A stretch of DNA of 42,620 nt. It comes from Hyaloperonospora brassicae. Its lineage: Eukaryota > Oomycota > Peronosporomycetes > Peronosporales > Peronosporaceae. Positions 1-11,200 of this stretch are shown one piece after another. The position numbers and the translations under genes were made by a program. The notes below the pieces were generated by a model, which had not been told where the DNA came from, searched no databases, and saw only the letters and a list, made by a program, of their open reading frames with translations. Numbering within the stretch: the stretch's first letter is position 1; each line of letters starts with the position of its first letter. The stretch is from positions 1 through 42,620 of the forward strand of contig CANTFL010001107.1 in the NCBI GenBank assembly GCA_947650285.1, read 5' to 3'.

Positions 1-1308
1 CTTTGCATTTAAAAAGTAATCGTTGGTACTGAGTAAGAGCAGTTTTACTGTTTTCAATTATTTTATTGGCCAATCACAGTTTATTTTAATATGGGATGAG
101 TGGTGGTTAGCGAAAAGTAAGTGGTGAATGGCGGCTCCCCGTTTTTTGCGTGGTTCATGCTGCAATCTAGTAGAGTACCACTTGACATTAGTTGAGTCAT
201 GTTTCCTTGCCTATCCATTGATGCATAGCCATTATACTCCACTTGAATTACTTTACACTATGGTTCAGCTTAAAAGCCGATTTCGACGTGATTAGCTCAT
301 GTTGGAACTACAGCTACGTTGAGGTGGAGGTCGTTATGACGCGATATTATTGTCAAGCTCTTCACCATCCTGTCTTCTGTTTGCAGATCAAACGATCTGC
401 CACTGGCAAACATTATCCATTCAGTCTCTATCTACTAATAACCAGTTTGCAGAGATGATTTCGCACGTCGTTCCTCGCGCAAAGTTTACTGTTGTGTTCC
501 TAGCACTGCAGGCGACGTAACCTCTTTGCCGTGACTGAGAAACTGATCGCTTGCTTTTGTCGATCAATACCAGTTCACTACACGGTACCGTGCGCGTTGA
601 CTCGAACATCACTTACTTTGCAAGCCTAATGGAAATAGAAAGTCGATACAATATATTGATCAGGTCTTCTTTTATCTTGAACTATCCTTTATCCACTTCA
701 TCCTGACATTCGTTCTCAAGCACATCCCGCCTGGCGATGTCTTTCGGCATTATAAATTTGAAAACGTTTAGCATCGCACATTTGAAAAAGACTCAGTCCT
801 CCTCGTAATTCCAGACAGGAGCAACCAACGACCCTTTTCGAAGCCCTTGTACTTATCATCAGTACCAGAGAACAAGTCAAGCTGTTATTTGACTGATTTT
901 GTTCCTTAGTCACCTCGACTTGGGCTCGCCACCGTATTTGACTTACTTTGACAAGCAGTTTATCCCACGCAAATTACCAACTTGTTAGTAAGAGGAAACA
1001 TAGTCCCCAGTAAGCACGCTAATACCACTTAAGCGTAAAACCGTTATATTCCTGCTCAGCAACTGTATAAGCGAACTAATGAATTTTACCATTTTAAAAC
1101 GCCCTCCCTATCCGGAAAAACATACCAACTCATATGAGTGAGATTTCTGGACAGATTGAATATGCGGGGAGCAAAAAAGCCGTGCGTATCTAAAGTCCAC
1201 GATCACGGCATTTGCGCTCTTGAAATGCCCGAGTCATTCTCAAACTAGCCGACTACGATGTGAATCAGAAGAAAGAGAGCCCATTCAAGCCCGCACTATC
1301 CATTCCAT
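1..1308. other. gene-poor AT-leaning stretch
   Basis: No reading frame here looks coding. The frames present are short, lack recognisable domains and overlap on both strands. I see no RNA gene. The stretch leads into the transposon relic that follows, so it may be flanking or older repeat DNA. Confidence 0.5.
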
Positions 1309-1349
1309 CTCGCCATCTGGACAAGCCGTAGACTTGTCCAGATGGCGAG
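1309..1349. repeat. perfect 17-bp inverted repeat (hairpin)
   Basis: Left arm 1309-1325 (CTCGCCATCTGGACAAG) is matched exactly by its reverse complement at 1333-1349, with a 7-nt spacer. The ATG at the start of the first transposase-like frame (1342) lies inside the right arm. It could be a terminal-repeat remnant, a nested MITE end or a structured leader. Confidence 0.9.
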
Positions 1350-2990
1350 CGCGAAGTCATTGACTGGATCGAGAATACTACTCAAATGCACCAAACCCTG
1401 CCGCCATCTGCCTTTAAAAAACTGTGACTGGACCATCTCGACTTCTCAGATGCAATACTGGTGGGAGAAGCGCGACGAAATTCTTGCCGCCTTGGCGAAC
1501 TGGTTGCGACAAAAGGGTGGTGTTGCTAAGCCTCAACTGGACGCCATTGGACACGTCCTATTCAACCTCATGATTCAGCGACATTCCGATAAAATAAAGA
1601 TCTCCCGCGAGTGGATTCAAAGGACAGCTCACCAGCTCGCCACATATAGAAGACCATGAGACGTTTATTGCCTCGGAAAGTGGTTTAGCCTCTCAAAGGG
1701 TACATTCGACCTCACCCTAGGGCTAACGACGAACTCTGACGAGTGACAGACGCTGTCAGACAATGAACTTGCTCGCGCGCAATCAACTACATGGTCGACC
1801 TCTCCACGCATTGCCTAACGGTCAATCCATCGCGTACGATTTTGATGGACGAGACTGATGCATTCTTCGAGGATCCGCGTTTGGAAATCGTTTATGTTAT
1901 TGGAGCCAGACATGTAACGCTCAAGTCAACAGTGTATGCTGCAACGCAAGTCACTGTGATTCTCGCTGTCACAGCGCTCGGTAAAAAACTCTTTTCGGTG
2001 GTCATTTGGAAGGAATAGGGAATGGTAATGGGAGCGCGAAGGCAACGTGTACGTGGCATTGTAAGAAGGCGTAGGCGAATAGTGCTCTTTTGCTCAGGTG
2101 GCTGGACTTTATGTTCCCCACCGTATTCGACGCCAAATCCACGTCAAAAGGGTTCTTGTGCGGAACTCAATGCGTGCGCATATTGCAGATATGTGAATGG
2201 CAGATGCCTAGAGAAACGAATCCGATCGGTTGTCGTCCTTGGTGGACGAACATTCTGCCTCCAGATTTGCGACATTGGCATAAACAATGCATTTAAGGAT
2301 CATTGCCCGAACACTGCAAGCATATCTCCATTACGATGTCAGCTACTGGCTTGAGACATTGCACTCCATCCAAGTCGGGAACAGTTCGTGTCGCTCGCGG
2401 ACCACCTGCAGACGGGATTCGGCAGAGAATATATAATAGCGAACAGGCATCCCGTTTGTGCGAGGCCACTACCGGATGCTGAAGGTCGTTACGCCGGATA
2501 GTTAGCTCCGTCTGGACAGGGTATTGCTGGTCGCTAATCGCTACTCAATATACCTCACTTGTACTACAATATTTAAGGATCATATGTTTCTTGTGATCGA
2601 CACTTCGTAAGCGTCCGACTAGGTTAGGTACACGAGAGCGGAGAAGCCGAACCCATTGGCCATTGAGGTAGTTCCGCGCTGGGGTGAAGATGCGTGGAAA
2701 GCTGTGCTGGACTCTGTAATACAAAATATATTCCCAGTGCAGGGTTTGCTGACAACTACGAAGATTGGCACATTTGTTACCATGATGTCCATAGCACGCT
2801 ATTTCGTAAGCGACGGATTGCCCGTGATTAGGACATCGAATCGATTGATGTATATCCTTATGAATTTGTTGATGAATATTGTGAGCTGGTTGTCGATGAT
2901 GATGCGGAATAAAACCCGCTCTGAATATCAAACCACTTTTTGGCGGAAAGACTTTTCTCAAGATTGTAAACTTTTTTGGAGTCAAAAGAA
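1342..2990 (+). mobile_element. decayed pogo/Tigger-like DNA transposon (DDE_1 transposase relic)
   Basis: Pieces of one transposase run left to right but in different frames. At 1342-1659 there is an N-terminal helical part (WWEKRDEILA, SREWIQRTA). At 1791-2018 the DDE_1 core appears (ILMDET for the first catalytic Asp, FFEDPR, GARHVTLKS, VTALGKKL, VVIWK). At about 2238-2322 the last acidic motif region appears (CDIGINNAFKDH, normally cDigvnkpFKd). At about 2740-2830 a C-terminal stretch appears (AGFADNYEDWHI). Stops and frameshifts separate them, so the element cannot encode an active transposase. The family is Tc1/mariner superfamily, pogo branch, by motif recognition. I could not find matched terminal repeats or a TA target duplication at the ends, so the borders are approximate. 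Confidence 0.75.
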
Positions 2991-4298
2991 TCCGCTTTAC
3001 AACAAATGCACCACAACAAGATGAAAAGAAAAAGGCACTTCGAGATGGCGAAGATAATAGTAATGCATCACCTTTTAAATATAAATATAAATAAATAGTG
3101 CGCCACTGATATTAACTATTCGACGGAAATGGCACATTCTGTATATCAATTGGGTACATATCGACATTTCTGATGATATTTCTATAAGTATCGTACAAAA
3201 TTACAAACAAGAGCAATTTATGGCGATAGACAATGTGCCGGATCAGTCTGATGTGTCCGTGGAACATAGAGATTTGCAACATGGGATATTGACGACACGC
3301 CGGTACCTTTGGCACAAGACACATAAACGCTGGATGTGAGCATCATACTTAATGTCCTCGCATGTAAAGCAACTTTCCTAAAAATATATAACATTTGACA
3401 TTACAACACTTGTGCTACATGTTCGATGTAACTCGAGAGGATTGAGCTGCTTCGCTTGTGCGCATTTACCTGCACATTACCTGCTCCGGTGCAGTCAGTC
3501 TTTGCAGCATCCGTACTGCAATATCCGGATCAACATCGACAATATTATGCCACCTTTAGGATCTTCTCTATTTGTGCCGACCACAATATTCCATCTCCAT
3601 TGCATGTGTTGTTCGCGTGCACTGTACCGAAGCATCCGCGTGGCCACCTGCAATCGCACCAACATGTTCCGCCAGCTCACCACAACTTTGTCTCCTCATG
3701 GTGTAGCTTGTCGATAAAGTCATTCTATGCTACCTCGAGTCGTACCTGAAAACATCTTAGGGGGCATCGCGTTCGCGCCATTTGAACGCGGCGCTGTCTC
3801 ATCTCATCCAATGAAAAGACATTTCAGCCCAGAAGTTAGCTGCACCGTTTACTACTATACCACATTCCAAGATCTGGATTCAGGCGTTAGAAAGAATGTG
3901 GCCTTGCATTAGCAACACTGCCAGACTACGATTGAAGCGTCGACGCACCTTTCTTTCGTGCGATACGACCGCTGACGCCAAAGATGTATCGGATTTTGAT
4001 CAACGAAAAGAGAAGGGAATCAAGCAGATGTACGTGGATGCGCATGACTGAATGCTCGCAGGCACGTGTACAGTTGGCCGTAAAGATTGATTGCATCAGT
4101 GATGCATTTTTTCATTTTCTCCAGCTTGTGGTATTTTCCCCATCTTGCAATGTATCTTTTTATTTCCGCGATTTTCTAGCGCATTTTGTTTATTTTCCCT
4201 TTCACTCAGCATATATATATATATATATTCCCACGCTCCACCCGCTCTCGTCGCGCGTGACGGGGCCTTTGATAGTATTTTCTTTGGCAAACAATTGC
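2991..4298. other. intergenic, gene-poor
   Basis: Lies between the transposon relic and the cyclin gene. Short frames at 3112-3324 (-) and 3412-3749 (+) have no recognisable content. A run of AT dinucleotides sits at about 4209-4227 and the last 200 bp probably hold the cyclin promoter and leader. Confidence 0.5.
4112..4136 (+). promoter_or_regulatory. possible oomycete initiator (Inr/FPR-like)
   Basis: TCATTTTCT followed by a GTATTTTC stretch resembles the oomycete core-promoter pair Inr (TCAYTYY) plus flanking promoter region. It lies about 190 bp before the chosen cyclin ATG. Seen by eye only. Confidence 0.35.
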
Positions 4299-5483
4299 AT
4301 GGCCCCTGCGTTGGGTAACAAATGGGTCTTCCCGCAGCTGCGATCAATGATCGTCCAGTCGTCCACACGAAAGCAGGACGAGTCGGAGAAGGAGAACACT
4401 GACACGGAAGCTGCATCGGTGTTTTGCACGCCAAGTCGCACAGAGTCCAACGTGCCATGGCGGGTCGAGCTCCAGCTGCGACGGACCACGTGCGTCTTTG
4501 TGGAACACTTGGCCCAGTTGTTAGGAATGCCCAACGCGCCGAGTGTGACGGCGCAATTGTACATCCAAAAGTTCTACATGCTGCACTCGTTTGCGACGCA
4601 CGATCGCTTCGTAGTTGCAACGGCGGCGCTGTTTCTAGCCGGGAAGACCGAGGAGTTTCCAGTCAAGGTCCGCTACGTCACCGAGTGCTCCATGTATTTG
4701 CTGCTGTGTCCAGGTCAGGCTCTGGAGAAGATGCAGGCCAATCGGGCCACGTACAAGTTCAAGAAAGGGACTACGGCCGCGAGTGCCCGACGCACGCCGC
4801 CGCCTCCTGCTTCCATGCTGCCTTACAACAAGAAACAAAAGCGCGACTCAAAGAACAAATCAGGTGCGGTCGTTAGCTCGACTTTTGTCAATGACAAGGA
4901 TACCGCGAACGCAAACCACTTGGAGTGGCTGCAGGCTCTGTTGGAGGTTGTGGAAGTCGGTGAAATTGAAGCAAACGCAAGTAAAGTCCTACTGCTTGAA
5001 CGGATCTTGTTGCTGACGCTGTCGTTTGAAATCGGGGCGCCGCAGCCATTTGCGTACATTGCTCCGCATATGGAAAAGGTGTTTGACCTTGACGCGATGC
5101 ATCCGGATATCTCATACGAGAATGTGCGCCAAATTGCGTTTTTGCTGGTCGCGGACGCAGTCAAAAGTGGATTGTGTCTTGCGTTTGACTGCTCCTCACT
5201 TGCTGCTGGTGCGGTGTATGTAGCTTGTTTGTATCACCGCCAGGTAGGGCCGAATGTGGCTACAGAGACGAATGATCCGTGGTGGACTACGCTAAATCTT
5301 CCTGAACAAGAGCTGGAAGATGTTGCGCGATGCTACTTGTGGATGTACGAAGATGAGAACGGCGAGAGAGCACGAGGGATCGGGCCTGGCTTTCTCGATC
5401 TATGGAAACGATATCGGCCGAAAGATAATTTACCTGACCTTGAGTATATCAAGGCGCTGGATGCAGGCTTACAGACACCGTGA
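4299..5483 (+). CDS. cyclin K/T-like (transcriptional cyclin) protein
   Basis: Single-exon frame of 394 aa from the ATG at 4299. The frame stays open upstream, but that part is low-complexity and AT-rich and contains no cyclin signature. Cyclin box 1 covers roughly residues 50-145: an Arg-rich start, helices with TAQLYIQKFYML and the FLAGKTEE motif typical of cyclin T/K/L. A charged, Pro/Lys-rich loop of about 55 residues (145-200) interrupts the fold, then the second half follows (ERILLLTLSFEIGAPQP, about 235-250). Cyclins of this group bind CDK9/CDK12-type kinases and drive RNA polymerase II elongation; that role is inferred from the family. The 3' end converges with the p24 gene, with 164 bp between stop codons. 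It could instead be a cyclin L or C relative. Confidence 0.8.
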   Translation: MAPALGNKWVFPQLRSMIVQSSTRKQDESEKENTDTEAASVFCTPSRTESNVPWRVELQLRRTTCVFVEHLAQLLGMPNAPSVTAQLYIQKFYMLHSFATHDRFVVATAALFLAGKTEEFPVKVRYVTECSMYLLLCPGQALEKMQANRATYKFKKGTTAASARRTPPPPASMLPYNKKQKRDSKNKSGAVVSSTFVNDKDTANANHLEWLQALLEVVEVGEIEANASKVLLLERILLLTLSFEIGAPQPFAYIAPHMEKVFDLDAMHPDISYENVRQIAFLLVADAVKSGLCLAFDCSSLAAGAVYVACLYHRQVGPNVATETNDPWWTTLNLPEQELEDVARCYLWMYEDENGERARGIGPGFLDLWKRYRPKDNLPDLEYIKALDAGLQTP

Positions 5484-5647
5484 AAGAAGAGGAAGCGAGA
5501 TATCGACGTCAGTGTCAACATGTGCTGCATTTGTGCCTTTGCCTTGCAACACCATCGCCACGCACATAGCTGATGCTTTTTCGACCGTCTTGTAGAGCAC
5601 AGAATGTCACCGTGGATTCGGCACACTTGGCACGATCGATGTGCTTC

Positions 5648-6767
5648 TTAGACCCAGGTGCGCGCTTTACGCGGGTTCTCGAGCAAGCTCTTGATGTAGT
5701 ACACTTGGCAGAAGCATACCGTGAGGTAGACAACGCACTCCAGCGCGCCGTAGAACACGACGCGTTTATTCATTTCTTCTTCGACTACCGATTCATCGAT
5801 GAATGTCAGTACATGATCAACTGCCACACGTCAACACGCAAGACAATAACAAAAATCAACCGACCTTTGGCATGTCTGTCGGTCCGGATCAGCTGCAGTC
5901 GCTGCTCCGACTCAAGCTCGCCAAGACGCAAGTCTAGATGCGACGCATACTTAGCCAGTCCACTCACATGCTCTGCGCATTTCGTACATCAAACAGCAAC
6001 AAACACATATGTCACCGTAAGCACAGCAACCTCCCCACCGTCGATCTGTTCTTGCTACACGAACAGACAAATGAGCACAAAAGCACAACAAGCTCGAACC
6101 TTTCTCGATTGGATGCTGTGACTGTAGCGTGTTCGTCACATGTGTCACCAACTTTCCGTCCGCGTCTGGATTCCGAAAGCAGAGCTCATGAACACCAGTG
6201 TGTCTACACACGACAAAAAAACAGCCATAACGATTCCAGCCATTGAGTTCGTTTGATCCCCTCAAACTCAAGACACCCCACCATGTGCACTCACTTGAGC
6301 GCTACCACATATTCTCCCTCGGCTTTGCCTGTTTGACGAAGCACTGTCACGCCCTCGGGGTCCTTCACCTCCACGTCAATGTGCGAATCACCTGCATCCA
6401 CGACGTACGCGCCCCGTAGCTCCTCGTCTTTGCCGCCATCAGCGCCTCCTTTCAGCAACTTGACGTCTTCATAGAAACACGCGCTTTCGTCGCCAAAGAC
6501 GTAGAACGTCAGTCCCTGAGACGGATCGAAGTCAAAGCTCTCGACGTGGCGTCGAGCGCTCCAGACGTGATGGTCATCAGCGTCGTCGTCGTGTTCGCCA
6601 TCGCTTCTGTACGAGCCGTCTGCGCCATCTGATCGATCTTCTCCTCCTTCAGCTGCCACGACGTCTGGATCAAGTGCCGCAAAGTCACCGGGCGCCACGA
6701 CGCGCGGCACCAGCAGCAGCGACAGCGACAGCAGCCCAACCAGCGACCACACCTCTTGGATTCGCAT
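5648..6767 (-). CDS. p24/TMED family cargo receptor (GOLD domain), four exons
   Basis: Spliced model on the minus strand: exons 6767-6295, 6203-6100, 5972-5865 and 5820-5648, joined by introns of 91, 127 and 44 bp with GT...AG ends; all phases fit and give 285 aa. A signal peptide starts at the ATG at 6767 (MRIQEVWSLVGLLSLSLLLV). After an unusually acidic Asp/Glu-rich spacer (about residues 30-75) comes the GOLD domain, with the paired cysteines in SACFYEDV and HELCFRNP. A coiled coil follows (ELESEQRLQL), then one C-terminal membrane helix (VVYLTVCFCQVYYIKSLL) and a short basic tail. p24 proteins cycle between ER and Golgi in COPII/COPI vesicles. The tail has a YY pair but no classical terminal KKXX. 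The start codon is shared with no other option that keeps the signal peptide clean; a TTG at 6803 is not used. Confidence 0.85.
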
Positions 6768-6950
6768 TTTGTGGATCATGTGGTGGACACAAACACGAGT
6801 CAAAGTGTGTGTGTGTGTGTGTGATGTGGTACACGCACACTACGGACAAGCCATCTGTCCGATTTCGTGTACATTACACCAACTACCGCTCGCACCGCAG
6901 GCGATACGTAAACCACTCGTCATCATCGATCACGCGCTCCTCCGCCAGTA
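6768..6950. promoter_or_regulatory. bidirectional promoter region with (GT)n tract
   Basis: Only 183 bp separate the p24 start codon (minus strand) from the TIM50 start codon (plus strand), so both promoters and leaders must fit here. A GT dinucleotide tract lies at about 6805-6823. No clear core element was found. Confidence 0.55.
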
Positions 6951-8238
6951 ATGACGTTGCGAGGTCTCGTCCAGCGTCGCGTGTTGGCCGCTGCAGCAGT
7001 GCGGGGCGCCCCCTGTCGCTTGGTATCCGCCGCCGCAGTGAAGCGGTCAGTGTCTACGCCTTCGTCGTTGTCCTTTTCGTCGGTCTCGCAGTCATCGCGC
7101 GTCGCTGCTCGCGTTGGACGGGACACGCCGCTCCACGTTGTGCCTCGCGCCGAGCGACGAGCTGCGCGTCAAGCAGCTGCCAAGCACTCGACCGACGGTC
7201 TCGAGCACAAAGTCGTTCGGACGTCGTCGCTGCCTGCGCGTGTTTCGTTTGCGCTCTTGGCGGGCAGCATTTCGGGATCGATTCTATGGCACTTTGTCCT
7301 GGACGAGCGTCTCAAGACGCGTATTCGAGAGACGTTGCGCGCCACGTTTTTGGGCGATGTCTACGTCTTTGTTAGCAAGAAAGTAGAGGAGACGGTCAAG
7401 CCGTTTACGGATCCGTCGCGGGAGAAGCTGCTGCCTGATTGGCCGATCCCACAAGTGCCAGCAGACACGCCACCAGTTCCTGTCTTGGTTGTGGACTTGG
7501 AGGACACACTTGTGCATTCGGAGTGGAGCGTACGTTGCTGCTAGAGTGGAGCCGGTAGAGATGTGCAAAGGTGTGGCTGATCGAAAGGGTCTGATGTTGT
7601 GTCGGATGTGTGCATATTGGTGTATGCTGCAGCGAAAGCATGGCTGGCGCCATGCCAAGCGTCCGGGGGTCGACGAGTTCCTTGAGACACTGTGCCAGTA
7701 CTACGAGATTGTCATTTTCTCACAGAATTACGGCGCGGAAGAGATTGTGCAGAAGCTGGACCCCAAGCAGTGTGCACTGCATGTGCTGTCACGCGATGCA
7801 ACGCGTTATTTGAATGGCGCTCACGTCAAGGACCTTGCCAATTTGAATCGGGACCTGCGTCAAGTGGTGATACTGGACGATGACCCCGAGGCTTATCAGT
7901 TACAGCCAGAGAATGCGATTCCTGTCAAGCCTTTTACCGACGGACGGGATCGCGAAGACCACGAACTAACGAATTTGATTCCGTTCCTCAAGGCATTGGC
8001 TTCAGAGCGGGTGCCTGACTTCCGTCAGGTCATTGGTGAGTTTCGTGACGACGACGGTATCGTTCGTGATCTTGCCGCGAAATACGGCGCTCGTGTGTAC
8101 CAACTTGAGATGCAAAAAGAGCAGCAAAAGAAAAAGGGCTTTGGCGGCTTTGTTCGTGGCCGGCTGTCGCACCACCCTGTGCCGCAGACTGGAGGTGTTG
8201 CTGCTGCTGGCGGCTTTTCCAGCGGATCCCGCCTGTAG
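6951..8238 (+). CDS. TIM50: TIM50, mitochondrial inner-membrane translocase subunit
   Basis: Two exons, 6951-7529 and 7633-8238, with a 103-bp intron (GTACGT...TGCAG); 394 aa. The N-terminus is a presequence rich in Arg, Ser and Ala and poor in acids. One membrane helix lies at about residues 98-117 (SFALLAGSISGSILWHFVL). The FCP1-like (NIF) domain begins near residue 178 with VVDLEDTLVHSEW, continues across the splice into RKHGWRHAKRPG, and includes VILDDDPEAY and NAIPVKPF. TIM50 receives preproteins from TOM and passes them to TIM23. The phosphatase motif DxDxT is replaced by DLEDT, as usual for TIM50, so catalysis is not expected. The C-terminus is Gln/Lys-rich then Gly/Ser-rich. Confidence 0.9.
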
Positions 8239-11200
8239 GTGACGTGACTGGCTTGTGAGGACACGGGTTAAGAAGAATGTGAAGTGAGTATGTTCCTACT
8301 ATCAGTCGCCCAAACGCAAGCCGGAAAAGAGCTTTTTTGAGCCATGTTACGAGATATTGAATCAATGTGTTTGGGACGATAACCCGAAATCGGTGTGTAC
8401 CAAAAACCGTCGTACAGAAGACCTACTTGAGTCCGATTATATTGTTGCTGTCTTTCGCGCGAGATCGCTGCACGCTTCGGCAGTATGCCACACGCCTCTC
8501 GTCAATATTGCAGCACAGACACTTCAGCTAAGTGGGAAACTTTATGATGTACCAGATGATCCCGAAACGAGAAAAGGTAGTATAGACATGCATGACATAT
8601 GTACGAAGCAAAACATCACACCGCAGATGTATACTTTATCTTCGAATTTATCATGTATATTACACTAGACAATAGCGATTTTGCTGATGGTATTCAAACC
8701 GACGTCGCAGCAAATTGAAAGGTGACTGGGCCTTTCTGGCCATTCGAGGGTGTCGGATCGATCTATCGGTCGTTCTGTGATCAAATATTGTAAATCTAGT
8801 GTCAGCTCATTAGCACCACCACGCACAGGCAACACGAAGCTTATTGCCAATTCTGCAGCCTAAAAAAACAGGACTAAACAAGTCAGCGGCCGACGCATTA
8901 GACAAACTGTAACCAATCGAAATTCACACAGCCTTTCGAATGTCGTCGCTGGCAAGCATGGGTCTGCCTTGAAGTTGCCAATATCAAAGAGATCATGTCA
9001 AATGCCTTTCTTGTCCGGTTGCATACGCCCCTACTCTTGATGCTCAACATGATAGTTACGCTTCTACTCTTGACAAGTATATACATGACCACCAGCAATC
9101 GCACCAAAACTACTTCGTCAGCTTCCAATGTACAGCCTTGCTCTTGTTGCCACGCTTGTCCATCGCTTAAGGGTTCGTTGAGTCGTGCCTCACACATCTA
9201 CTAATATATCGTGTACGCGCCATGTGAACACGGCGCCTGTCATCCCATCCAGACAAACGATATCGCCGAGACGACAGCATCGCATTATCACAGCGTCAAA
9301 TTAGTAAGATGAAGACGTTGCAGATGAAAGAACTGTGGTCTTATCCACGAAAGATAAGCTATACTCTAAGGCTATGTTTACAAACGTCAATGCGTTATGT
9401 CCTTCTTGCAATCCGTCAAGCGACGTGTCGTGGGCGGAAACGTTTGAACCCTGGTATGTATAAAGTCGTTCGTATAGTATGCATTGCTGGTGCCATTTCC
9501 CATGATTCCAGCTTCGTGCATTTATTTCATGTTTTTTAATCGAGTTGTGCATTCTTGCAAATATTATGCGTTTTGTATGGTCTAGTGCATTTTTTTATTT
9601 CCGTGATTATTTGGTACAGGTAAAGAACCCATCATCAATATGACAATCATTATTTCGTCCCAATCCCTGCACCGTTTACTCCATAGCATGTACGATATGC
9701 TGATGCCATGATTTTGTTTTCACCCCCTCTTATCAGCAAAGTCTCCATTCCGAGCGCTTCTACCATGCTTTTCTGGTTCTACTAAGAAAGAAATGACTTC
9801 CTTGTGCTGGAATACGGATATGGGACCCGACAAAAAGCTAACGATAGCGGAGTTGACAGGCGACGGTATCCAGCTATAATGGGCGAAGACTGAAGGTTGA
9901 GCTTGTTGTGGGTTGATGGCTGTTAGCACGGAAGTAAATTTGTAAAGAGACTGATAAAGTACGTTTCAGTCTTCATAACCTCCGAGCACAGAAGTGATCG
10001 ATTTGGTCTACCTATCACCACCTTGTCACTTCACATCAGTAGATGTAACAATTGACCAGCACTTCCATATGCACGATTGTCGGCTTCAAAATGATATTAA
10101 GCTTCATTGACGGATTATATCCATACAATAGCAAATCCCTTACCACCTGCGTTGTACTTGACTGTTCTCTCCAGTGAAATCGTGTAAAAGTGAGCAGAAA
10201 TATGCTGATGCACGACAAACTGTGGTTATAAGGAGCTTGACTGAGCAATCGCAGAATTCGAATATGACACCGCAATTCGTATGCAGCGAGATGCAGCCTA
10301 CGACAAGTCCAGCGACAGACACATAAGGGATAAGTACGATTGATTTGAAAGAGAGGAGGCATTGTTGACGCTGCAGAAACCTATTTGCAACAATAAGACT
10401 CGTGGACCAGACGCGAATGAACCGCTGCAATGGCATGATGCCGTCACATGGCACCGAAACGAACAAATATCAAGGCGAATGTTATCGTTCTTAAGAGAAG
10501 CCTTGACAATTGTACAGTTGAAGTTTGTGTTTGTACTAATAAACATGGTGAAGTTATATCAAATTTACAATCCGATAAGCTTACCGATGCATAACAGTGC
10601 TGTTTTGACTTGTATTTACGCATTACCGGTTGTCTAGTTATCTCTTCTTTATCTAGTGTTCGAAGAGTCTTAAGGCACTTGCGCATGTCCTTTGTAACCA
10701 TAGTAGGTCGTCTTGTACAGTCCATAGTATTGGACGTGCTTCTTCGTTACACCTGATAGACCTTCTCATCTCATCCAAAAATCGCGGACCAGTCCGGCAG
10801 GAAACGACTAATGAGGACAGATTTTACGCCACAAGTTAATGCTTCGCCAATTTTGATCGGTGTAGAGTGGGCTAAAGTGAATTGGATGGGCTCGATCATA
10901 GGTAGATTAGCCGTAAGCTCCATGTTCGTGTGACAAATTACAGTCTCCTTAGTGACAAACATATGAAAGTCCATGGTCGTAATGGAGGGATCGAGTAGAT
11001 ATACCGGACTTGAAGCAGTAAATGCGTGACATACACGCTTATGCGTAACACAAAGGAAGCCTTGTGAGCTGTATCTTTGTAAGCTTTTTGATGTACAAAT
11101 ACAAGTTGCTATGTTCATCATAGGTATCGCACCTGGCACCGTCACGACCATTATACTTCTGAAATGAAAACTGTGACCAAGCTGGTTTGGTGATCGAACA

